NCBI GenBank assembly: GCA_964034945.1
Contig: OZ035962.1
Span: 86,158,650 to 86,222,649 of the forward strand
DNA from: Chrysopilus asiliformis
Taxonomy: Eukaryota; Arthropoda; Insecta; Diptera; Rhagionidae
Direction of reading: 5' to 3'
DNA: 64,000 bases
Numbering within the stretch: position 1 is the stretch's first letter; every line of letters starts with the position of its first letter. The notes below the pieces were generated by a model. The model was not told the DNA's origin and did no database searches. It saw only the letters and a list, made by a program, of their open reading frames with translations. The translations under genes were made by a program, and so were the position numbers. Positions 21,801-32,640 of this stretch are shown here, in pieces.

Positions 21801-24091
21801 CTTACAATTAAAGATTTTTCAATTAACCTTAAAATTTATTATAAGAGACGAGTATAACTAGCTGATAAAGTGTTAATAAAATCTGAATAGCCTAAATACA
21901 GGCGATTCTTTTTGAAGAATAAACCCTACAACAGCAAATATTCTCACCTGGTGAACCAATCATCATTTCTCAGCCCATATTTCTCTTCGCCTGCTGCAAT
22001 ATTTTCGCAGTGATCATGATCTCTGCAACATTTATCGGTTTCTTCGTATTTCCCCAAATCATCGTAACCACCAGCTAGAAAAATTCGAAGATATTTCTTT
22101 GGTAAAATCTAAGCGAACTATTTACTTATTTCTCATGTAAAAAATTATTAAAACCATTTCCTGTATGTGAAAGCTTTGACGCATGGTAAGAACTACAAGG
22201 TAGAAAACTACTTAATCAATGAATTTCTAATAAGTTTTGCAGTAAAAAAACAAATATAGCATTAAATTTGTAAAATAAGTAGTTAGTAGGGATCTGTTTC
22301 AATATGTGTCTTTGGCTTTGGAAAAGGGGTTGTGTTTTGGTAAGCAAAGAATCTTCATCACCTTAGTTTATAAAGAGCACCAGTAAGACCGGGCTATGCC
22401 CGCCGACTTCAAAATTCTCCTTTTGCAGATTTTTTTTAGGGAAAAAAATGTAGATTCATGTTATTTTTACACTACATTTCCTAAGATTTGAAATACCCGG
22501 TCCAAAAAACCCCTCTGCTAATTTTCTCAAAAAGAAAGAAAAGAATGGATATTTTTGTTTTGACAACAAGACCTTTAAAAAAATGAATTACCTGCTTCAC
22601 TCCCAAGTAACACAAAAGGTCGTAAATTGGTCGTCACAACTTTAATTCCGTACCTTTATGGTTACGATGACCACTCTACGACTTTTTATGCTACTTGGGA
22701 CTTTAGATTTCTCTCTTAAAAAATGTGTGATAAAGTAAAGGGTGTGGGAGGTTAGGAGGGGGTTGTGAGGGGAGGCCGCTGAATTATCGTATATATATGT
22801 TAATTTTTTTTATACTCTATTAATATATCATATAGAAGTATATTACATTTAGTATACTGTTTGTAAAGCATCAAACCAATCGACGGACACAAAAATCAAC
22901 TACAGTGTTAAGGATGACAAAAGATTTTAATTTCCGCATGTCCGTCCGTCCGATTGTCCATCTATCCGTTTGTCTGACTTTCTGTATGCCCGTGTCCGTG
23001 AATACCATAACTTTTGAAAGAATTGAGCGAGACTTGAAATTTTGATAGTTGCGTTTCTCGTAAATGGCAAAGCTAAATTCTTGAACGGGCAAAATCGGAC
23101 CATTTCTTTCATCTGTGTCCCTACAGACGTAACAGTTTTTTGCAATTTTCTCGAAAACGGTGAGTCGTATTGAAAAAGTTATAAAGGTAAAATGTGTTTA
23201 GAATAGGATTTCACATAACTTATCCATACATCAAAATTTAATCGGACTACTGCTTCCCCCTCTCCCATACAAATGGAATACTTTTTCCTGTTTTCTCGAC
23301 AACTATGCATCGTATCGAAAAATTTCTGAAGATTAAATGTGTTTAGAATATGATTTTACATAACCTTTCCATACATCAAAATTAAATCGCGGTTTTGCTT
23401 ATCACCTCTCGTATACAAATGGGTTTTTATACCCTCAAAACGTTACTAAATCATACGCTATGGAACATAAGTGAAGCACAGGGGATTCAGGAATACTAAT
23501 TGAGGGGAAATCGAACAAATTTAACGCTACTTCGGATTCCAGAATAGGCGTGATTGGCTACTAGAGTTTTATTCACACTCGGAGGGTTTTTAATATATTT
23601 TTTTACATCCTGTTTTTAAGATGTTTTGTAAATTTCACTAAAATTTTTTTTTTTTTTTTGCTATAATTTGAATTCGAAAACTTAAAACTTTTTCACACGT
23701 TTTATGTAATATTTTTCTACACAGTTTGAAAATCCCAATAAAAAACAATTTTTTCACTAACCCTGTTGTTTAATTATAAAAAAAATTCAAATCAAAGTCT
23801 TTTAATTCTTCATGATATTTTTCAAATTAAATTAGGTTTTTTTCGATGCTGCAACTAACTTCCGCAACTTTTCTCACCAGTATTTCCCGGTCCACACCAT
23901 CTCGTGCCAGGAAACGTAATTGCAACTCGTTCTTCTGATCGTTTTTCATGCCCGTGAACTGCCGTGCGTTCGTTATCGGAAAACGGATGACCCGTTATCA
24001 AAATTTGTTTTCCATTGACTCGCAATACAATGATTCTGTTTAAAACTATCGCAAGTGAAATCACAGCAAAAAATTTAATAAAATCAACCAT
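14522..24091 (-). CDS. secretory phospholipase A2, group III-like (gene 1, four exons)
   Basis: Predicted extracellular, calcium-dependent enzyme cleaving the sn-2 ester of phospholipids. Exons on the minus strand: 24091-23878, 22074-21948, 14916-14764, 14711-14522. All junctions are GT-AG, phases agree, and the joined frame is 227 codons plus TAA. Residues 1-23 are hydrophobic (signal peptide). A dibasic KR at 50-51 may end a propeptide. PGTRWCGPGN (61-70) is the calcium loop; CCRDHDHC (87-94) holds the catalytic His91-Asp92; HCDC and YQWFDLP follow in exons 3 and 4. An acidic, Asn-rich tail closes the protein. Intron 2 is 7.0 kb and filled with transposable elements; intron 3 is 52 bp. Minus-strand AATAAA (complement 14504-14509) lies just after the stop. 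Compared with genes 2 and 3 it has two additional introns. Vertebrate groups I/II have a different fold order. Catalytic residues look intact. Confidence 0.92.
14764..14916 (-). CDS. sPLA2 gene 1, exon 3
   Basis: Acceptor ...AATTAG and donor GTTAGTG. Encodes RLHCDCDRSFYTC through ECVEYQS. Its phase-2 start matches the single intron of genes 2 and 3 exactly (R|LHCDC). Confidence 0.92.
14943..15209. mobile_element. MITE with 40-bp inverted ends and TAA target duplication
   Basis: The ends (14943-14982 and 15170-15209) are inverted copies starting ATGGATTCTGATAGATAATT with about one mismatch. TAA flanks both sides (14940-14942, 15210-15212). It sits at the 5' edge of exon 3, so its left end is within 30 bases of the acceptor of gene 1 intron 2. 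PIF/Harbinger-type by target duplication. Confidence 0.75.
15322..16621 (+). mobile_element. Helitron-type array, segment A (5' part)
   Basis: Begins A^TCATACTAATATATAAAAATG, then (TCTG)n at 15351-15395, then about seven 163-bp units. Each unit holds CTACTGAACCGATTGGCCTG, a GGGGGTCCAGCCCC palindrome and GGGGGAGTAAGGGGAGGGGG. It breaks off at 16621 inside a unit, exactly where segment B's missing neighbour would begin. Confidence 0.8.
15351..15395. repeat. (TCTG)n microsatellite of segment A
   Basis: About eleven TCTG repeats next to the 5' end of the Helitron-type element; a shorter tract lies at 18840-18874. Confidence 0.9.
16622..18797 (-). mobile_element. Helitron-type array, segment B (inverted 3' part)
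   Basis: In inverse orientation it carries the true 3' end (CTAG at 16622-16625, then the complement of AGCCGGGCGAAGCCGGGTCC) and about twelve 163-bp units, breaking off at 18797 inside a unit. Its break matches that of segment A, and unit order (including a unit with TTAGTTTTGCGC, one T short) matches segment C. Read together, A plus the reverse of B make one element of about 3.5 kb. Confidence 0.8.
18811..21787 (+). mobile_element. complete Helitron-type element of 163-bp units (segment C)
   Basis: Starts TC after an A, has (TCTG)n at 18840-18874, about 16 tandem units of 163 bp, a unique 3' segment (21620-21787) with a GCCGGGCGAAGCCGGG hairpin, and ends CTAG followed by T. There is no Rep/helicase. 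The repeated 62-codon open frames (MGGVRGGGKVISKLSF...) occur once per unit because the unit keeps one frame open; 163 is not a multiple of three, so they cannot form one long protein. Confidence 0.85.
21948..22074 (-). CDS. sPLA2 gene 1, exon 2 (catalytic exon)
   Basis: Acceptor TTCTAG, donor GTGAGAA. Encodes YDDLGKYEETDKCC and CRDHDHC with the catalytic His-Asp pair. It is too short to stand out as an open frame and was found by matching genes 2 and 3. Confidence 0.92.
22376..22590. repeat. interspersed repeat, family E, copy 1
   Basis: Shares AGACCG, CCTTTTGC-GATTTTTT, CCTCTGCTAATTT-CTC and AAAGAATG-ATATTTTTGT with 26378-26590. Non-coding, in intron 1 of sPLA2 gene 1. Confidence 0.6.
22602..22699. 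mobile_element. 98-bp hairpin MITE, CCCAAGTA ends
   Basis: Inverted ends CCCAAGTAACACAAAAGGTC and the complement of CTACGACTTTTTATGCTACTTGGG; ACT flanks both sides. In intron 1 of sPLA2 gene 1. Confidence 0.65.
22811..23445 (-). mobile_element. mini-me-like M2 element, near full length
   Basis: Minus-strand copy with the M2 order, including the degenerate GTCCGTCCGTCCG tract near 22941 and the CACTTACAAACAG-type 3' part. Located in intron 1 of sPLA2 gene 1. Confidence 0.65.
23878..24091 (-). CDS. sPLA2 gene 1, exon 1
   Basis: Encodes the signal peptide, putative propeptide and calcium loop. ATG at 24091-24089; donor GTGAGA follows ...AATACTG and interrupts a codon after its first base. Confidence 0.9.
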
Positions 24092-24171
24092 TTTCCGTGA
24101 TTCTTGAGCGCAATTTAATTTCGAAGGAAAACTTAAATCCGGTAAAGTTCATCCGCGATGCGCGTTTCTGT

Positions 24172-24205
24172 TTTTATATGTTCGGAATGCGTCATTTCTT
24201 ATCAG
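24172..24205 (-). promoter_or_regulatory. core promoter of sPLA2 gene 1
   Basis: On the minus strand, CTGATAAG (GATA-type site, 24205-24198) lies just upstream of CATATAAAAA (TATA box, 24180-24171), about 85 bases before the start codon. The same order (GATA site, then TATAAAA) is seen at genes 2 and 3. Confidence 0.55.
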
Positions 24206-25374
24206 TTTCACACCATTCTTTTTATTTGCCATTATTTGATGTCTTGCTGATTCCTCTATTGTGATTATGGTGTGAATTACGGTAAAATTTTATCATAATT
24301 GCATGACCTGGTGTGAAAAGTCGGTAACATTTATCAGTGATCGACGTAACTGGAGTAATGACCAGATATTTTCAGTGGAAATTGTTGTATATTTTTTTAA
24401 ATGAATGAAAGTAAATAAAAGGTGTAGAAATTTTGAGAAAAACTGTTTAAAATTTTAATTTTCCAATAAATGATTTTCACCTTTCAGATCCCCAATATTG
24501 CAAATCCTTTCAATAAAATATTGCGAAAAACCCTTAAACTCGTTTAATTGAAAATGAAAATTACATAAAATTACATATTGGAAGACAAAAATTTACATAA
24601 TTTCCCCATATATAGAAATTGTTATTTCATCTTCGTGATAATAAATTTAAAAGTCAGTATAGTAACACCTATGATCACAAATTGAACATCTTGAATAGAT
24701 AAATGTTTTTTTTTTGTAGCAGAATAAAGTAATACAAATGTGAATAACATACAAAATATCGCTCGTGGCCATTTGTAGCAATCCGTTTAACCAGGAAAAA
24801 AAAATGTTCCAACAAAAACACCACGGGGCACATGTGTTTGCCAGCTAAAAGAGTCCAAGAAGAAAGACAAATGATCAAATGTTCGGACACGTTCTGAGCC
24901 CCTGCGTTAATCCGTTTGCGTATATATGGATATCATGAGTATTTACTTGGCCATAGATCGATCTGTTCGTGCATTTTTTTGTATGACTCCTTCCAGTGTG
25001 AGCGAAATGATGTCCACTTTTGTGCACCTCTCTCCTGATCACCATCGATCTCCTGATCGCCATCGAACCAATGAACAACAACACGCCGAGGTGCTAATAT
25101 TCAATTATATTCAAAATCATGTGGCACGTAAATCATTTTTAACGAGAGACCATTTATAAAAACAACAGAAACAAATGATGAAATAAAATTAATAGCCATT
25201 TGAGCATATTTTATCGAATGGATTTGAGTTGCGAGTCTGAAGTTTTTTTTTCGTACAGTTTCTAATTTGTATGAAAAACTTTAAAAGGGATTCTTGAAAT
25301 AGAAATGAGAGCACATAACTAACTACAAACTAAAAATGTTTGAATATTTTTGTAATTTGACTCATACTATGTTC
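24206..25374. other. unassigned sequence upstream of sPLA2 gene 1
   Basis: AT-rich, no supported gene. The open frames at 24675-25159 overlap on opposite strands without recognisable motifs. Confidence 0.4.
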
Positions 25375-25985
25375 ACACCGACGCGAAATTACGTAATTTT
25401 GAAGATTTTCGTAATTTTGAACGAAATCACGCTCGAAATCACGAGATTTCCAGTACATTAGCCTGTTTTCAAAATCACTAAAAGTATGTAATTTCCACAA
25501 AATTAGGAACGAAATCAAGCAAAAATAATGAATACAACCCTGCATCACTTATTCAGCTCTCTTCAGCACATCAGTTTTGACATTTGTGCTGCATTGGAAA
25601 AACGGAAATATAAGAAAAAGAAGCCGTGTTCCGCACGCGAAGAGGATATATTAGTAAACAACCTACGCGGGGCAAAAAATGGACCTGTTTTTGATGCGAT
25701 TAGATATGAAATGGAAAATAATTGTTTATTTTCATTACAGATAATTCCCATTTTCGTCTAAAGTGTATAATTCTGTTTGCACATATTTCACCGATGTTTT
25801 GAATTATATTATTCATCATATTACTAAAATTCATAGTAATCCTACACGAACTTCCTCGATCCATTTTTGAACTAACGTAGTTGAAATGTCAAACAGAATT
25901 ACCTTAATCTCTGTGTGAACACTTTGGTTTAAGATCTAAATCATTTCGCAAAATTACGTGATTTTGCGTCAGTGTGAACATAGTA
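25375..25985. mobile_element. TIR element, 611 bp, ends TACTATGTTCACAC
   Basis: Inverted ends start TACTATGTTCACACCGACGC and the complement of GCGTCAGTGTGAACATAGTA, with ATTACGTAATTTTG inside. Flanks are TCA (25372-25374) and TTA (25986-25988), compatible with a 3-bp TNA duplication with one change. The inner 77-codon frame is not recognised. Confidence 0.65.
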
Positions 25986-26377
25986 TTAGTTACGTTTTTA
26001 AAAACATTTTTCATAATTTTTACTTATTATCCAGAACTTTTTAGTATTTTAAAAGATATTTTTGTAATGTTCCAGAATTTTTCAGTAAAATCCAAAATTG
26101 TTCAGTATTTTAAAAGATATTTTTGTAATGTACATAACATACGTTACACATTCAGGGGGGTTGAATTCGATTTAGTGTGGCAGCGGTACTAGCGATCATA
26201 ACCATACAAAAATTAGCAAAAAGTATTATTTAGAAGGGGAGGCGGGGGAGGGGGAGGGGGGAGTGGATGGTAGATTTGAAATCGCAAAAGTTAGCGAAAG
26301 TTATGTACAGCTCCTAAATTGTATTCTCGATCATGTGAACAAACAATAGAAAATATTTTTGCCATTTTAAATGTTTA

Positions 26378-26590
26378 GTACCAGGAAGACCGAGTCGTGC
26401 TCAGCGACCTCAAAATCCTCCTTTTGCTGATTTTTTGGGAAAAAGTACGATATCTTTACAGTACCTTTCCTGATGTTTGAAAGTCCCGCTCCAAAAACCG
26501 CCTCTGCTAATTTGCTCGAGAAGGACGAAAAGAATGAATATTTTTGTCATCACCACGAAACCTTTCGTTTTGAATTTTGAAATGGCAACA
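26378..26590. repeat. interspersed repeat, family E, copy 2
   Basis: Diverged partner of 22376-22590 (see that entry). Confidence 0.6.
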
Positions 26591-26599
26591 TCAGTTTCA

Positions 26600-28439
26600 G
26601 GATCAGCAACCTAGAAAAAACCCTTTAACAAAATCTCTTTAACAAAAACCCTTTAACTTCAAGGACACATGGAAAACAGGATATTCGCGTCATCGAATAA
26701 TTGTAAAGTTTTTTTAATAAAATGCGCCGCAGGGGATTTTTTTTCTAAAAAAAATTGTCTGCAATGGAGTCTACATACTTTGATTGAAATGAATTTTACT
26801 TCCAAGGACAATGTTTTTACATATATTTAAGTTTCGATATAGAAAAGCTCTTCTGTTTCATCTCCCCCCCCCCCCCTCTTCTGATTCTTTTTAAATATGT
26901 TTAAAGTACCTTAAAATGAAATCGAATTTTACAATTTCCTTGCTATGCTGTAAGCGCGACAAAAGAGTTATGTTCAGTTGTTGTTATCCGATGTTAACAT
27001 GTGCGCAATCCAAGCAATTCAAATCAACATAAAAATAAATAAACATTGACTAGTCCGCAGCAGCCTTTGGATACCTGCATGGTCATCGAGAAAATTTAGT
27101 GTCCACACACACCTCCCAGCAACGCAAAGCATTTCAGGGAGGCCCAGCTCCAATGCAATTGAAACGAAATCAAATTTGCAGGTGTTAACAGATTGTGTTA
27201 GGCAGCAAATTAAAAATCGGCGAGGGGTCAAAAGTGTTGATTGCGTTTCGCACCGATTGCAATTGAATCAAATTCATATAACAAGATTACCACCGCGTAC
27301 GAACGGAACGTCAATTGCAATTGGAAAATATGTTTGCAATGACAACAAAAAGCCTCAGGGTTCAGATGTGAGAGAGGTGCGATTAAATTGGCCGCACTGC
27401 CGTTACTAATGAAAACACCACCGATTCCGGGTGTTTGCATTTGAAACAAATGAAAACAGAAACAAATTCACCACCAGATCGGCGTGGCTATCGTAATTTA
27501 ACCGAAATATTAAATTGTGCAGCGCCATGGAATTTATTCTCACCTGTGTGTGAGGTGGTTGTTGCTACGCTTCGCCTCGATTTAGAATCCGATCTTATCT
27601 TGATCGTGTGTGGAATTTATCACCGTGCCGGGCAACCATCAGATTCGGTCCTGGGATGCTGTAGATTCGATGGATACCATTGTGGAGAGGTGAGATACGC
27701 GCACAGGTAAAACGTCAGCGGCGGGTAACACATGCTTATAGTCAAATTGTAGCCAGCGTTGTTATTTCTGTTAACGCGAACGGCAACAGGCGAACCAGCA
27801 ATTTTTTGTACCAGCCGAGCATACCTTGATCGAGATAAGGCCTCGTTACTCAAGCCAGAATCTCACCTGAGACCCCATCAATGATGGTAATTTGTATGTT
27901 GCTCGATTACTGCACTCATTTGTAGTTCTATTTGATAAGATAGTGGTTCCTTGCCTACCGGCACGTCACTGCGCACCCCCTTCACCCCTTCTTATAAAAC
28001 AGAACTTATGTTGTACGGACAAATCTTCTCCGATCTCCTCCGGTATCCCTTCCAACTGTTTTGTTTAAAGTTGAATTTGGTGGGCCAACGAAATGGCAGT
28101 TAATCAGTCAACGCAACCTGAAATTAAACACCTGAGTCGAGTCAATGAGCGTTGCTCTGATCGTCAGCATCTCTGCTTTCTATGGGGATTCATGTGAATT
28201 GGGCTGCCACACAAGACGCACCAACGTCGAATCTCGGATTCAGTTGTTTTAATAGTTGTTCTTGTGACTTGGGCTGCTGCATCTTTTAGTTGGTTAGTTG
28301 CTTGCGATGCAGCTAAGCTAAGACTTTATGATGTATTTGGGGACAAAAGACAGCGTTGTCAGGTGAAATGGGGAATAGTCGGATGAAAATTGCGAGTTTT
28401 AATAAAATTTAATACATATATTATTCCACAAATCTCACA
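26600..28439. other. unique-looking non-coding sequence
   Basis: Less AT-rich than its surroundings and free of the repeat families. CAATTGCAATT-type words near 27255-27320 and many short open frames are present, but no gene can be supported. A poly(C) run lies at 26864-26876. Could hold regulatory DNA; this is a guess from composition only. Confidence 0.35.
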
Positions 28440-28570
28440 GAAACATGATCAATCCCTGATCTTTAATTAATCCTTGATCAACTCTTGATGAACCGTTCGT
28501 TGATCAATTTTTTATCAATCCTTGATGAAATTTTGATCAATCCTCCATCATCAATTATTAATCAGTCCTG
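28440..28570. repeat. degenerate TTGATCAATCC repeat, left part
   Basis: About eight imperfect (C)TTGATCAA/TTGATGAA words; similar words resume at 29510-29575 after the insertion, so the tract appears split. Confidence 0.6.
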
Positions 28571-28689
28571 GGCCACACGTTGATTAAGATTTCAAGGGCC
28601 CTGGGCAAATTTAAATTTTGAGGCCCCTGTATCATGTTTTCATTTTAAAAAAATTAAACCAACTCAAAAAAAAATGAACTTGCGGGACA

Positions 28690-28975
28690 ACGAGAAATCA
28701 AAGCCACGAAAAAAATATGAATTTTTATTTTACAAAATCTGAAATATCTCGATAACGGTAAAAGATATCGGATAACGGTAAAAGACAAAATTATGGCAAA
28801 CATATTCTCTTCAATTCATCTCACACATTAAACCACCAACAATCCGTTATTTTTCAAGATAATCGAAAAAAAACTGATTTTTTTTTAAATAACGGTATAT
28901 CTCAATAACGGGTCGAGATACAGAGTTCTAGTAAAAGACAAAGATGTAGAAAATTTTGTTGTCACTTTGCACGAT
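28690..28975 (+). repeat. family D repeat copy
   Basis: Shows TATCTCGATAACGGTAAAAGATAT and GGTAAAAGACAAAATTATGG, also at 39.6 and 49.9 kb. It ends with AAAGACAAAGATGTAGAAAATTTT. Confidence 0.65.
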
Positions 28976-29136
28976 TTTTTGGTTTTTTTTTTCTGTGTAG
29001 ACACAATTTTACAGTGTCGTGGTCACGTACTCACTGGTGAGTTTGTTTTCACGTATGAGAAAGTCTACATTTTCTACGAACATTCGACATTGCCTACGCA
29101 AAAGTTTACATTGTCTACACCAACAATTAAAGTCTA

Positions 29137-29336
29137 CACGCAGAGAAAAAAAATTAAATCCAACTATTTTAAGATCGGGATTTTAAGTTCAATTACAAAA
29201 ATCGACTGTACCTGGTAGTAAAATTTACTACCTTTGTGGTTAAATTGACTATTTTTGTAATCGAAATTAACTATTTTAGTAATAATCACGATCTCCCATT
29301 ATAAAATAGATAGATTTATTATTTTTTCTCTGAGTG
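29137..29336. mobile_element. TA-flanked MITE, family CACxCxGAGAAAAAA, copy 2
   Basis: Ends CACGCAGAGAAAAAA and the complement of TTTTTTCTCTGAGTG, TA on both sides; inner ATTATAAAATAG phrase shared with 10722-10980. Confidence 0.75.
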
Positions 29337-29575
29337 TACGCGTTAGAGGAACAACTTTGTTAAATATACAAGATGTATGGGCCCCAAACATTGGGCTTCA
29401 GATTTGAATTCTGACTTTACTTCGGGGCCTCTTTTGAGGCCCCTCAACAAGCAAGTGCCCTGGGCAAATATTACGTTTGCCCACGCGAAAATCCACCCCT
29501 GCTCCTGAATCAACATTGATCAACCCTTCAACAACACCCGATGAATTGTGGGTCAACTGTTGACCAACTTCTGAC

Positions 29576-31124
29576 ACAGAAATCATTCAGTCTTAAATAA
29601 AATTCTGACAGAGAAAAAAGAATCTAGAGAATAAACTCTTAGAACAAATTTTTAGAGAAAATTTTTCCACTGTGAGATGAAGCCAGAGAATCCGATGTAA
29701 CACGGAAAAAATTATCCATTCGATTCCTCCATCTCATTGAATAGATACGACGAAAATGTTCTCTCTGCTTCGTGCTCCCTAGTCTAAATGTAATTAACTT
29801 TTAGGCCGTAGCTAGTAAATGATAGGGACCTTTTCCCCCCCTTCGACGGGGAAATTTGTCGAAAATTTGTTCGGCAGAGTTTTTTCTATGATTCCTTATT
29901 CTATGATTCTGATATGAAAATACCGCACCGATCCGATCTGGCAATGCTCCACACGACTAATTTGCCTTGATCAGCAAAATGAATCGCGAGTGATTCTCAT
30001 CGATCGTCGAGTCGATAACGTGTGTGGCACTGTTCTACTGTCACCTGAAGTTGCTTTACTAAACTTAACCACAACCTTATGTGGCACTTTGTTGGCACAC
30101 CATAAATTATTTATTTATTGTGGCGGCAGTATCGTGCATCCCCAGATCGTTCCACTTCGTTTCTTCCTAAGAAGTCCAGGCTCATTTTATGTTGCCCCCC
30201 TTCCCCTCCCTCCTCGACCCCTCACAAACTCATGGAGGATCTGAACGTTATTCGAATTTTATTATTTTTTCCTGGGCATTTTTGTAAATTACAGCGTGGA
30301 CATATGAGCACGTTGTAAATTTTAAACGACTGAAGGGGTTAACTCGGTCCGATCGTTGTTTTACTAATCCGTACGGATTTCTACTTTGAGCCCAGGTCCA
30401 GTTTTAAGATACATTTTTATCTGGGATTCCAATTCCGATTCTAACTGACATCCAACGCCAGCCACTTTACACGATTTTTTGGTTATGTTGGATCCGATTC
30501 GGGCTGTGCCATAGGATATTCCCTGGTATATGGAATGTCATTCGATATAAATTTAATTCGTATAAATGTGTCGATAAAATTAATTGCCTTCTCCGGCTTC
30601 TAATAAATGATTTGTCGCTTTTTATTGTTCTATCGATCTTTAGTTATTTAGACACCAATGCCATGTTATTACTTCATTTTTATTAACATTTTTATATAAA
30701 TCGATTGTTGTCGTTGTGGTTCTTTTTTTTTGGTTCTTAGTTTTTTTGTTTCTTCTTCACATTTCTTCGTTATTTTGATGAAATATAGTCAGATCTTACT
30801 GTTAGATATTTGTTATGTGTCCATGAGAAAAAATTTTATGAACCCGAAGAGGAAGTTTTTCTGAAAAATGATGCAGTTGTTTATAATTTACGAGAGACAA
30901 GGGTGGTTTGTTTCGATTTTTACTACAAACATTAATATGACAAGTTATAAAAGATGAATAAAATTCAACAAAAGTGGTTACAATTTAAATGCAATAAACA
31001 CCTTCGTTTAGAATTGTGTAATTTTTATGTAATTAAGTATTTTTGTCTATAAATGTAATAAATTTATAAATTGGGTTGATTTACTTAAATCTCAAAGATT
31101 TTGATGTACATTGATGCGTTACAA
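29576..31124. other. unassigned AT-rich sequence
   Basis: No gene, RNA or repeat boundary that I can support. Fragment of C-rich sequence at 30198-30222. Confidence 0.4.
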
Positions 31125-31550
31125 ACGATAATACACTCCTATATGATATATATTAACGTGTTACATCGAACCAATCATCAGATTTACGAACAGATACGAA
31201 CATGAATTACACAAGGGTATGAGGGATAACAAAAGAGTTTGATTTCTGCGTGTCCTTTCGTCTGTCAGTCCGTGTGTAGGTCCGTCTGTCTGTCTGTCCC
31301 TGAACACCATAACTTTCGATAGGATTGAGCTAGAGACTTGAAATTTTGTATAGTTACGTATCTCGTAAATGGCTAGGCCAAATTCTTGAACATACCAACG
31401 AAACCGTTTTTTGCAATTTTCTCGAAAACGGTGAGTCACATCGAAAAATTTATAAAGACAAAATGTGTTTAGAATATGATTTTACATAACCGTACATCGA
31501 AATTCAATCGGACCACTATTTTCCCCTTCTACTATACAATTGGATTTTTA
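31125..31550 (-). repeat. mini-me-like M2 element, left part (interrupted)
   Basis: Minus-strand M2 with GTCCGTCTGTCTGTCTGTC. It resumes at 35456-35530 (CTCATATAGAGTATTTGAC...CAATTGTAGCTTTT), so the 3.9-kb block between was inserted into it. Confidence 0.7.
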
Positions 31551-31719
31551 AAAATTGAAGGGTTTGCAGCAAGAAGGAGGTAATCCATTTTTGGCCATTT
31601 TGAGTTAAGTCCACTATCTAGTGTGAAAAAAATCACTCTATCGATTGATGCAACAAGGACTTTGCTACGGCGGTTAGTTTTTCCGTTATCCACGATATGA
31701 AGCCACCGCCACCGGTACA

Positions 31720-31938
31720 TTGGGGCAAGAAGGAGGTAAGTCCTGGATGTATAACTCTAAAAATCCAATAAATCAACTCGAACCGGCATTTGATGATGCA
31801 ATTCCACTAAAGGATTCCAAATTCAAAGACGTTATGATTCTGGCTCAAAAAGAAATGTGGTTTTATAACCAACTGAAGTCGGACATAATAGCCGATGAAT
31901 ACGAGGAAACTGAAGGAGAAGAATTTAACATTATTTAA
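31720..31938 (+). pseudogene. possible transposon protein remnant (C-terminal)
   Basis: A 72-codon frame (opening on TTG) with IPLKDSKFKDVMILAQ and an acidic end (EYEETEGEEFNII). From memory this resembles the C-termini of unclassified insect DDE-type transposon proteins (xxIPLxxxKYxDLxxL followed by a FYxxL motif), but I could not test it. It lies inside the outer TIR element, with no intact upstream part. Confidence 0.3.
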
Positions 31939-32087
31939 AAAAAAAGTATTCTAATGATGAAAAAAACTATTAAAACACCTTCTTTCAACTCAATTTTGTA
32001 GTTTATAGCCCTATTATGTAAGTCGTGCGGACTCGTCAATCCGCAGCGACTGTCAAGTCCGTTCCGCAGTGATTTGGTATTATGTAA

Positions 32088-32310
32088 AGCCTAAACCCCA
32101 ATTACGCGTTCGCGCGTGCGGCATGATTTTGTTCTGGCATCTAGTAGTTGTCACCGCGTCTAAAAGTAGAAACTGAGCCTACTCTACGCGGCAGGCACGC
32201 GGCAACGCGTCTGAGCAACACGCAATTATACATTTACTCATATATATACGTAGTTTTTACCTTCACCGCGTGGCTGCCGCACGCGCGAACGCGTAATTGG
32301 GGTTTAGGCT
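32088..32310. mobile_element. 223-bp MITE with about 36-bp perfect inverted ends, TAA duplication
   Basis: Ends AGCCTAAACCCCAATTACGC and complement, continuing through GTTCGCGCGTGCGGCA. TAA flanks at 32085-32087 and 32311-32313. It is inserted in the left end of the 32006-35170 element. Confidence 0.85.
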
Positions 32311-32511
32311 TAAGTCCGCATGCCGTTTGCGGACTAGACTCGCTGCGATCATATGCGTTGGTTCGCGTTGAACTGTCAAACGTGAGAAAGATTCGTTTCA
32401 GTTGTCAAAGATTTTATTTATTTTTCAAAAATATAGCAATGTTTTCAAGTGTAGCACTTTTTTTCTTTAAAGATAATAACAGCACTGATATTAAAATTAT
32501 AAGAAAATCAA

Positions 32512-32634
32512 TTAGAGATGCTCCCAGAAATCGTTCACCTTCTGTTTTGTTTTCCCTGACGGGAACACATTGGCAATCTCAGGGACCTTCTCCTCGATCA
32601 GAGTTTTGAATTGTGTTTTAATAGTTTGCTTCAT
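32512..32634 (-). pseudogene. short frame resembling a Myb/SANT-like domain end
   Basis: 40 codons on the minus strand with IANVFPSGKTKQKVNDFWEHL-like pattern (Lys-Thr-Lys, then a helix with Val-x-x-x-Trp). Harbinger-type transposons often carry a Myb-like protein, which would fit the host element, but this is too short to be sure. Confidence 0.2.
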
Positions 32635-32640
32635 TGCCCC

